Assembly (NCBI RefSeq): GCF_028287845.1
Contig: NZ_JAQBOW010000049.1
Location: forward strand, 1 to 38,140
Direction of reading: 5' to 3'
DNA: 38,140 nucleotides
Source: Mucilaginibacter sp.
GTDB taxonomy: Bacteria; Bacteroidota; Bacteroidia; Sphingobacteriales; Sphingobacteriaceae
Positions 33,189 to 38,140 of this stretch are shown piece by piece; position 1 is the stretch's first letter; each line of letters starts with the position of its first letter. Position numbers and translations under genes: made by a program. The notes under the pieces are model-generated. The model had not been told where the DNA came from and made no database searches. It was given only the letters and a program-made list of their open reading frames with translations.

Positions 33189-34212
33189 ATTCAATAACAA
33201 ATTGATCAAATTGCTGCTGTTGGTTTAAAAATTTTACGCCTATGGGTATCACCATAATGGGTAGTTTTTTAACAAGTGGCAGCAATTGTTGTTCTCCTAA
33301 ACGCTGTGCATCTTTTTCTGTTGTAATGATTACCTTTTTTTGTGAGATGCAAGCTGTAAATTCATCGGCAAGTTTAGTAATATTTTTTAAGCTAAAGCAG
33401 TGATGGTCGGGATAATTATGATGTATAACGTGTGATGTGTGATTTTTAATATAAGTAATTAACGGATTGGCATTTGCTATACCTGTTAATAAAAAAACGG
33501 TAGTATCCGTATCAATATTAATAGCAGGCAAGTTACCATCCATAGCTTGCAAAGGCTGATAACTTATAGTAGTAAAAAACAACTGCTGATAGGGCAGCAG
33601 TCCCATGTGAGCTGTAATTACCGCTTGCTCATCAGCACTTAATAATTCCGGGCATTTACTGATGATGATAATATCCGCGCGCCAGCGCCCGCTAAACGGC
33701 TCGCGATAATTACCCGCGGGTAATACCAGGTGCAGATTGTTAAGGCTATTATAATCAAACAATAAAATGCTTAAGCCCGGTTTAACGGCGCGGTGCTGGT
33801 AAGCATCATCCAGAATAATTAAATCATGGCTGGCTTTTAACTGTTCAATACCATCCACCCGTTTCTCGCAAACGGCAACGGTAATATCCGGAAATTTATG
33901 TTTGAATTGTGCGGGCTCATCGCCAATTTTGGTGGCATTAGCCGTGGCAGTAGCAATTTGGTAGCCTTTTGTTTTGCGGCCATAACCACGACTAAGGGTT
34001 GCCAGTTTATAGTCGTTTTTAAACAGGCGAATGAGGTATTCGGTCATCGGGCTTTTGCCTGCACCGCCAACCTCGAGGTTGCCAACAGATATAACAGGTA
34101 ACTCAAATTGCTTGCTTTGAAACAGGCCGGCATCATAACACCAATTGCGTATCATGATGACGAAGCCATAGATCAACGAAAAAGGAAATAATAGCAGGCG
34201 CAGGTATTTCAT
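33151..34212 (-). CDS. lpxK: Tetraacyldisaccharide 4'-kinase (lipid A biosynthesis)
   Basis: LpxK phosphorylates the 4' position of the lipid A disaccharide at the inner membrane. The 353-aa product has an N-terminal membrane helix (about 5-21) and the Walker A GNLEVGGAGKSP (44-55), followed by LSRGYGRKTKGY and the DD box LIILDDAYQHR. VFLLTGIANANPL and IITTEKDAQRL near the C-terminus are also family marks. The frame runs 26 codons further upstream, but that stretch is translation of a REP-like repeat; the true start is the ATG, with a -7 box TATCTTTG ending 5 nt before it. It overlaps the next gene by 38 bp. Confidence 0.95.
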   Translation of the reverse strand: MKYLRLLLFPFSLIYGFVIMIRNWCYDAGLFQSKQFELPVISVGNLEVGGAGKSPMTEYLIRLFKNDYKLATLSRGYGRKTKGYQIATATANATKIGDEPAQFKHKFPDITVAVCEKRVDGIEQLKASHDLIILDDAYQHRAVKPGLSILLFDYNSLNNLHLVLPAGNYREPFSGRWRADIIIISKCPELLSADEQAVITAHMGLLPYQQLFFTTISYQPLQAMDGNLPAINIDTDTTVFLLTGIANANPLITYIKNHTSHVIHHNYPDHHCFSLKNITKLADEFTACISQKKVIITTEKDAQRLGEQQLLPLVKKLPIMVIPIGVKFLNQQQQFDQFVIEYVRKYREHHPIH

Positions 34213-34217
34213 TGCAG

Positions 34218-34225
34218 CAAAGATA
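34218..34225 (-). promoter_or_regulatory. Candidate -7 box of lpxK, 5 nt before the start codon
   Basis: TATCTTTG on the minus strand is identical to the box of guaA and lies 5 nt from the ATG, again implying a leaderless mRNA if used. No -33 TTG is found; the upstream DNA is the REP-like element. Confidence 0.45.
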
Positions 34226-34239
34226 GGAAAAACCCACCT

Positions 34240-34325
34240 GTCATTTCGACGAGGTACGAGGAGAAATCTTATACGTGCGATTATAAGCATGACATAAAAG
34301 ATTTCTCACCGTCGTTCGAAATGAC
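34240..34325. repeat. REP-like palindrome, second family (GTCATTTCGA arms)
   Basis: Left arm GTCATTTCGACGAGGTACGA and right arm ending GTCGTTCGAAATGAC form a long imperfect inverted repeat. The inner stem CTTATACGTGCGATTATAAG matches the inner hairpin of the three tandem units at 270-769 (CTTATACGCGCGATAAG), though the outer arms differ. It sits between the cyclic-nucleotide phosphodiesterase stop and lpxK, immediately upstream of the lpxK promoter box. Confidence 0.85.
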
Positions 34326-34335
34326 ATGATTTTTT

Positions 34336-35277
34336 TTAAAGATCCAACTCCTTCCCCTGTACCGGAAAAATCAAATTAAAGCCAAAGCTGTTGTCTGCCT
34401 TAAGCTGCGCCTTCAGTTTATTAATATTTACCTGCGGAGGTTTAACGTGGGTAATAACCAGGTTAAAGTTTTTTAAGGCATCCGCGCCGGTTAGTTTGCT
34501 TAGTCCGGTCATTTCGGTCATTAACCATTTTGGGGTGAAGTGACCGAATAGGGTTTTATCAGGCTGCTCATTCGGGAAGGATGCTTCGATCATTATCCCT
34601 TTTAGTTGATGATTTTTAATAAGCGGTGTAATAGCCTGCCATAGCGCCTGCAGATTATTACTCTTTTCTATTTCGTCAGGCCCTGTATCACCTAAATACA
34701 ATAAATAGCTATTGTTGCTTTTGATAAGGAACGCGGTGCTTGTTAAATTTGAATGGCTCAACGGAAATGCCGTAACTTTCATGGTGGTGTTGGCCACATC
34801 TATTTCTTCGCCGGGTTTTAATACCTGGTAAGTGTATTTTTTTAATTGCGGCATTTCACCTTCATTGGCAAAATTGGCCCAGCTGGTCCATGTAAAATAG
34901 TGGGTTTTAATGATGTTTATACAATTCGCAAAAGCGTAAATACTTTTAGTGCTATCATCGGGCGAGTTAATAATGAGCCCGGAAATATGGTCCAAATGCG
35001 GGTGCGAAATAAAGTAGCCCTTAATGTATTTCTTTAACACCTGTTCGGCAGGGATAGTAAATACCTTGTTTTTTATAGCCTGTTCAATACCATAATGCAA
35101 TGTACCAGCATCCATACAGATATAATTATTGCTACCGGCAGGGGCAACCATATAGGCCGACATATTGCTCTCATCTATCCCACCCAAAACACCCAGCGGA
35201 ACTATTTTAAAAGTGCTTTGTGTAAAGCCGCCGATTGATGATAATAGAAAAAGGATAGTTATTAACTTAAAACGCAT
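34336..35277 (-). CDS. Class II 3',5'-cyclic-nucleotide phosphodiesterase, secreted
   Basis: The 313-aa metallo-beta-lactamase-fold enzyme is expected to hydrolyse cAMP and/or cGMP. The PDEase II metal motif is visible as SHPHLDHISG (91-100), with further ligands in FPLSHSNLTS, LYLGDTGPDE, IMIEASFPN and FGHFTPKWL, and the final VITHVKPP. A signal peptide (MRFKLITILFLLSSIGGFTQ) places it in the periplasm, as in Vibrio CpdP, so it would act on exported or external cyclic nucleotide. The ATG gives a good signal peptide; the frame continues upstream into the AI-2E gene and was trimmed. It lies 8 bp after the AI-2E permease gene, so they are probably co-transcribed. Confidence 0.85.
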   Translation of the reverse strand: MRFKLITILFLLSSIGGFTQSTFKIVPLGVLGGIDESNMSAYMVAPAGSNNYICMDAGTLHYGIEQAIKNKVFTIPAEQVLKKYIKGYFISHPHLDHISGLIINSPDDSTKSIYAFANCINIIKTHYFTWTSWANFANEGEMPQLKKYTYQVLKPGEEIDVANTTMKVTAFPLSHSNLTSTAFLIKSNNSYLLYLGDTGPDEIEKSNNLQALWQAITPLIKNHQLKGIMIEASFPNEQPDKTLFGHFTPKWLMTEMTGLSKLTGADALKNFNLVITHVKPPQVNINKLKAQLKADNSFGFNLIFPVQGKELDL

Positions 35278-35285
35278 ATGAGTAG

Positions 35286-36383
35286 CTATTCCGTTTTCAT
35301 TTTTTTCTCTGCGGGTTTTTTGAACTCGTAATCGCCGCCCAGCAGATAACCCCACGGTTTCGTGCTTTCAATACGATCAAAAATTATTTTAAAAATAGCC
35401 GTTATCGGTATAGAAAGGAACATGCCGGATAGTCCCCATATCATTTCGCCCAAAACAATGCCTAAAAAGGTAATTAACGCGTTAAGCCTTACTTTCGAGC
35501 CTACAACGGTGGGCAACAATATATTTGCATCCAAAGCGTGAATAACAATTATGCTAAGGCCAACCTCAACCGCGTTGCCAACCGGCCCGGTAGCAAAGGT
35601 TATCAGCACGCTTAAAAATAAAGCGGTAAAAATACCCAGGTAGGGGATGATGTTAAACAAGCCTACAATTATACCCAGCAGGGCGGCATATTTTATGCCT
35701 ATCATCCAAAATGCGGTACAGGCTACGCAGGCAACTATTATCATTTCTAATAGCAATCCTAATATGTATTGCCTTAAAATGCTTTGAATATTCTCTACAA
35801 TATCATGTACAATAGGCTCATTATCCTTACCAAAAGCTTGCAGGATAAAGCCATAAAGCAACTTCCTGTAAAACAGGATAAAAAAGGTGAATATCATGAT
35901 GAATACATAAAACAGCATCAATGACGACACGGCCCCAAATGTAGTACCTATAACTTCGGTGCCTGATGACATGATTTTTTTGGCAGTATTATCTACATAA
36001 GCTTTTTGTTTCTCTAAATTGAGTTGGAAAGCGCTTTGTATCCATTCAGAAATGTTGTCTCTTGATTGGGCAAGCTGTTTTTGCAGCATCGGCCAGTCGT
36101 CTGTTAATTTAGATATTTGCGACCCTACCAGATACAATACACCGCCTATAAAAGCAACCAACAATATAATTGATAAAAAAGACGATACGCTCCTGGGCAG
36201 GCGCAGCTTTTGCTCTAAAAAACCGGCAACAGGCAGTAAAAGTATAGCGAAAAGAAATCCGAATATTAATGGATCAAGCACTTCCTTGCCTTGTATTATT
36301 AAAAAGCCAAGCGCTAAAATACCTATAAGTACCAGCGATAAACGTTCGTAAAAAGGAGCGATGGTTTTTTTAGGCGTCATCAT
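35286..36383 (-). CDS. AI-2E family transporter (PF01594-like permease)
   Basis: The 365-aa inner membrane protein has about eight hydrophobic segments with a soluble insert after the third (about 90-140, with WPMLQKQLAQSRDNISEWIQ). Typical stretches are GFLFAILLLPVAGFLE, GLFNIIPYLGIFTA and LPTVVGSKVRLNALITFLGI followed by GEMIWGLSGMFLSIPITAI, the C-terminal signature. Members export small molecules or act as Na+/H+ antiporters; the AI-2 link came from one member and may not apply. Two adjacent ATGs exist. It heads a unit with the secreted phosphodiesterase. Confidence 0.9.
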   Translation of the reverse strand: MMTPKKTIAPFYERLSLVLIGILALGFLIIQGKEVLDPLIFGFLFAILLLPVAGFLEQKLRLPRSVSSFLSIILLVAFIGGVLYLVGSQISKLTDDWPMLQKQLAQSRDNISEWIQSAFQLNLEKQKAYVDNTAKKIMSSGTEVIGTTFGAVSSLMLFYVFIMIFTFFILFYRKLLYGFILQAFGKDNEPIVHDIVENIQSILRQYILGLLLEMIIVACVACTAFWMIGIKYAALLGIIVGLFNIIPYLGIFTALFLSVLITFATGPVGNAVEVGLSIIVIHALDANILLPTVVGSKVRLNALITFLGIVLGEMIWGLSGMFLSIPITAIFKIIFDRIESTKPWGYLLGGDYEFKKPAEKKMKTE

Positions 36384-36464
36384 ATCACGGTATAATTTAG
36401 TAGGTAATGTTGTTGTTTTATTATAAGTTTTGAAGGTAATAATAATTGGCTAACATTCAATAAT

Positions 36465-37340
36465 TTATAAAATGTCCACCAATTTTTCCAGCAATTGTTT
36501 AATATAATGGTCCATTATTTTTGCAGGCTGCTTGCTAAAAACCCGGTTAGCGCGGTTAGCCAATATCACATTATAAGATAATGCCTGGTGCCCTAAACTT
36601 GCCGCTAAACCATATATACCGGCGGTTTCCATTTCTAAATTGGTGATGCGCTGCCCTTCAAAATTAAATTGCTGTATCACCTCCATGAGTTGTGGAATAG
36701 CCGTTACGGCTCTTAACTGTCTGCCTTGCGGCGAATAAAACCCCGGAGCGGTAATAGTAATGCCCTGCTGCTCGCCATTTCCTAATGCAGCAAGTAATTT
36801 ATTTCCGGCAGAGGCTATATAAGGGGATAGTTGAGCATCAACAGATAAAGCTGCTTTAAACGCTTTAAGCAGATTTTGTTCTTTATCGGTTAGGCTTTGC
36901 TGATAATAATGCATTAATGGGTCTAACCCAAAAGCTGATGACGATAAAAGCACACTATCAATCGCTATATCTGCCTGTACAGCGCCCGAAGTGCCGATGC
37001 GGATAATATTAAGGCTATGAAGATTTGGATTAATGGTACGGGTTTTAAAATCGATATTAACCAATGCATCCAACTCATTCAATACAATATCAATATTATC
37101 TGTACCTATGCCGGTTGATAGAACGGTTATTCTTTTACCACCCATATGGCCGGTATGTGTTATGAATTCGCGTTTTCCTTTTTTTAATTCTACCGTGTCA
37201 AAATACTTGCTTACTTCGCCAACACGGTCGGGGTCGCCAACGGTAATTACGGTATCGGCAACATCACCCGGCAGCAGATTTAGGTGGTAGGCGCTCCCAT
37301 CGGCATTTAAAATAAGATCAGTTTCTGGTATGGGGGTCAT
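36465..37340 (-). CDS. Nucleoside phosphorylase (uridine-phosphorylase-like, PNP_UDP_1 fold)
   Basis: The 291-aa product matches the hexameric nucleoside phosphorylase/uridine phosphorylase fold: VITVGDPDRVGEVSKYFD (30-47), STGIGTDNIDIVLNELDAL, IRIGTSGAVQADIAIDS and TNLEMETAGIYGLAASLGH (the Glu-Met-Glu ribose-binding motif). Substrate could be uridine or purine nucleosides; the sequence by eye does not decide. It is distinct from the trimeric PNP in the window, so two salvage enzymes lie 3.3 kb apart. It is transcribed alone, divergently from the DUF6496 gene across 60 bp. Confidence 0.88.
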   Translation of the reverse strand: MTPIPETDLILNADGSAYHLNLLPGDVADTVITVGDPDRVGEVSKYFDTVELKKGKREFITHTGHMGGKRITVLSTGIGTDNIDIVLNELDALVNIDFKTRTINPNLHSLNIIRIGTSGAVQADIAIDSVLLSSSAFGLDPLMHYYQQSLTDKEQNLLKAFKAALSVDAQLSPYIASAGNKLLAALGNGEQQGITITAPGFYSPQGRQLRAVTAIPQLMEVIQQFNFEGQRITNLEMETAGIYGLAASLGHQALSYNVILANRANRVFSKQPAKIMDHYIKQLLEKLVDIL

Positions 37341-37400
37341 CCGTGTAAAATTGGCAAATATTTTGCATGACTTGTTATCATTTACTAAATATTAAACATC

Positions 37401-37574
37401 ATGGCAAAATATTCAGAAAAAGCTGGCGAAAAAGTAGAGAAAACCATGCACGAAATGAAAGAAGGCAAATTAAAAAGTGGTAGCGGCCAAAAGGTAACCA
37501 GTAAAAAACAGGCTGTAGCCATTGGCTTATCAGAAGCACGTAAAGAGGGGGCAAAGGTGCCTAAGAAGAAGTAA
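37401..37574 (+). CDS. DUF6496 family small basic protein
   Basis: The 57-aa, very lysine-rich product reads MAKYSEKAGEKVEKTMHEMK, then EGKLKSGSGQKVTSKKQAV and a C-terminal GLSEARKEGAKVPKKK. This is the compact DUF6496 pattern found in many bacteria; function is unknown. The charge suggests nucleic acid contact. It is too short for routine gene calls, but the motif match is strong. A hairpin with T-run follows directly after its stop. Confidence 0.88.
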   Translation: MAKYSEKAGEKVEKTMHEMKEGKLKSGSGQKVTSKKQAVAIGLSEARKEGAKVPKKK

Positions 37575-37575
37575 A

Positions 37576-37619
37576 TCTCCCCCGTAGGGGAGACTTTTAA
37601 AAAGCCTTTCCTACCGGGG
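37576..37619. terminator. Terminator/repeat element shared by DUF6496 and the oxidoreductase gene
   Basis: TCTCCCC and GGGGAGA close a 4-nt loop and are followed by CTTTT, giving a terminator for the + strand. An outer pairing CCCCGTAGG with CCTACCGGGG extends it. The right end (CCTACCGGGGATGGTTGGG) is repeat-like and overlaps the 3' end of the minus-strand oxidoreductase gene. Confidence 0.65.
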
Positions 37620-38140
37620 ATGGTTGGGTGGGGCTGCCCCAAACGCGTCCATAATATCCATTAAAGGTATAGCATCCGCAATTGAGCATGGGTTTACATT
37701 CGTATCACCATTAAAGTAGTTTACCACCTTTTCAATCATTAACTGCGATATATGCTCGGGGTGTTTAAATTCTTTAGCACTTTCGCCTGCTTCATTTTCC
37801 AGTTTTACTATGTGCGGTTTATTGAAGAACGGGAAGGTTATTGTTCCTTTACTGCCAATTATTTCACAAAGGTCGGCTGCTGCTGAGGGTGCCACATTAA
37901 AGCTCCATGACCCATTTACTACCACTTTATTCTTGAATACTATATGGCCGGTAACATGGTCGGCAACCTTGTAGGTGCCACCCTGGTTTAGGGACGCGCC
38001 GCTGTAATATTGTGGCTCGCCAAAGTAAAACAGCATCTGGTCAAGCTGGTGCGGACTCATATCATGGAAATAACCACCGCCCGAATGTTCGGCTTGTATG
38101 CGCCAGTTATCTTCCACATGGGTAACCAGTTCGGGTGTTA
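37611..38140 (-). CDS. Gfo/Idh/MocA-family oxidoreductase, C-terminal part (5' end outside window)
   Basis: The frame is open to the right edge, so the first residues and the NAD-binding Rossmann domain lie outside; a GTG at 38117 is not the start. The visible ~175 residues are the alpha/beta substrate domain, with SGGGYFHDMSPHQLDQMLFY containing the conserved Asp/His pair, and later CEIIGSKGTITFPFF. Members oxidise or reduce sugars and related compounds using NAD(P). The C-terminal residues APPNHPR are encoded by a GC-rich repeat-like segment, so the native stop may have been replaced when the repeat arrived. Confidence 0.85.
   Translation of the reverse strand, partial: TPELVTHVEDNWRIQAEHSGGGYFHDMSPHQLDQMLFYFGEPQYYSGASLNQGGTYKVADHVTGHIVFKNKVVVNGSWSFNVAPSAAADLCEIIGSKGTITFPFFNKPHIVKLENEAGESAKEFKHPEHISQLMIEKVVNYFNGDTNVNPCSIADAIPLMDIMDAFGAAPPNHPR

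Noticed and set aside
34213..34290. 26-codon N-terminal extension of lpxK
   Set aside because: It translates the REP-like element, and LpxK family proteins begin at the downstream ATG, which also has a promoter box in front.
35278..35355. N-terminal extension of the cyclic-nucleotide phosphodiesterase
   Set aside because: It runs through the 3' end of the AI-2E gene in another frame and would bury the signal peptide; the ATG at 35277 is better.

Overview
The window looks like chromosomal DNA of a Bacteroidota bacterium, most likely Sphingobacteriaceae (Mucilaginibacter/Pedobacter-like). The support is family content: a CarboxypepD_reg-like/OMP_b-brl_3 outer membrane receptor, a Porin_10-type porin, a DUF5606 protein, a membrane-anchored MutS-like ATPase and a long LeuS. 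There are also repeated matches to the Bacteroidota -7 promoter box TAnnTTTG, few purine-rich Shine-Dalgarno sequences, and palindromic REP-like elements in most intergenic gaps. This assignment comes from recognising families, not from a database search.

Layout, left to right. 1-269: 3' end of a gene entering from the left. 270-960: gene-free convergent gap with three tandem copies of a ~167-bp palindromic unit. 961-3811 (-): amino acid permease overlapping dacB. 3960-6200 (+): membrane pyrophosphatase hppA. 6266-7677: an AT-rich patch with a possible 44-aa ORF and a secreted ChaN/EreA-like protein. 7923-10154 (+): cationic amino acid permease and MarC protein. 10224-14123 (-): overlapping chain guaA, type-I periplasmic-binding-fold lipoprotein, RsmB-like methyltransferase. 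14227-15282 (+): orphan HEPN/HI0074-family protein, a possible remnant of its partner, and a small secreted TPR protein. 15283-15733: second REP-like cluster. 15734-21188 (+): leuS and a TonB-receptor-like protein. 21362-22503 (+): a two-gene toxin-antitoxin-like module (HigA-type HTH fused to a DUF6922-like tail, then an AbiEii nucleotidyltransferase). 22508-24319 (-): membrane MutS-like ATPase. 24381-26016 (+): rlmH and a CDF zinc exporter. 26171-27243 (-): cyclophilin and DUF5606 protein. 27587-30270 (+): tandem paralogues of the secreted family often called 'asparagine synthetase B'. 30272-34212 (-): lpxK, purine nucleoside phosphorylase and porin in an overlapping chain. 34336-37340 (-): secreted class II cyclic-nucleotide phosphodiesterase, AI-2E family permease, nucleoside phosphorylase. 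37401-37574 (+): DUF6496 protein. 37611-38140 (-): 3' part of a Gfo/Idh/MocA oxidoreductase running off the window.

Most genes are housekeeping or envelope functions: translation (leuS, rlmH, rsmB-like), purine metabolism (guaA, two nucleoside phosphorylases), cell wall and lipid A (dacB, lpxK), outer membrane proteins, and ion or amino acid transport. The less ordinary content is the HigA-DUF6922/AbiEii module with a perfect palindrome at its promoter, the HEPN gene without its nucleotidyltransferase partner, the tandem amidotransferase-like secreted paralogues, several genes whose -7 box lies only 3-5 nt before the start codon (candidate leaderless mRNAs), and two REP-like elements with different arms but a common inner hairpin. 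No rRNA, tRNA, CRISPR array, transposase or prophage genes were seen.
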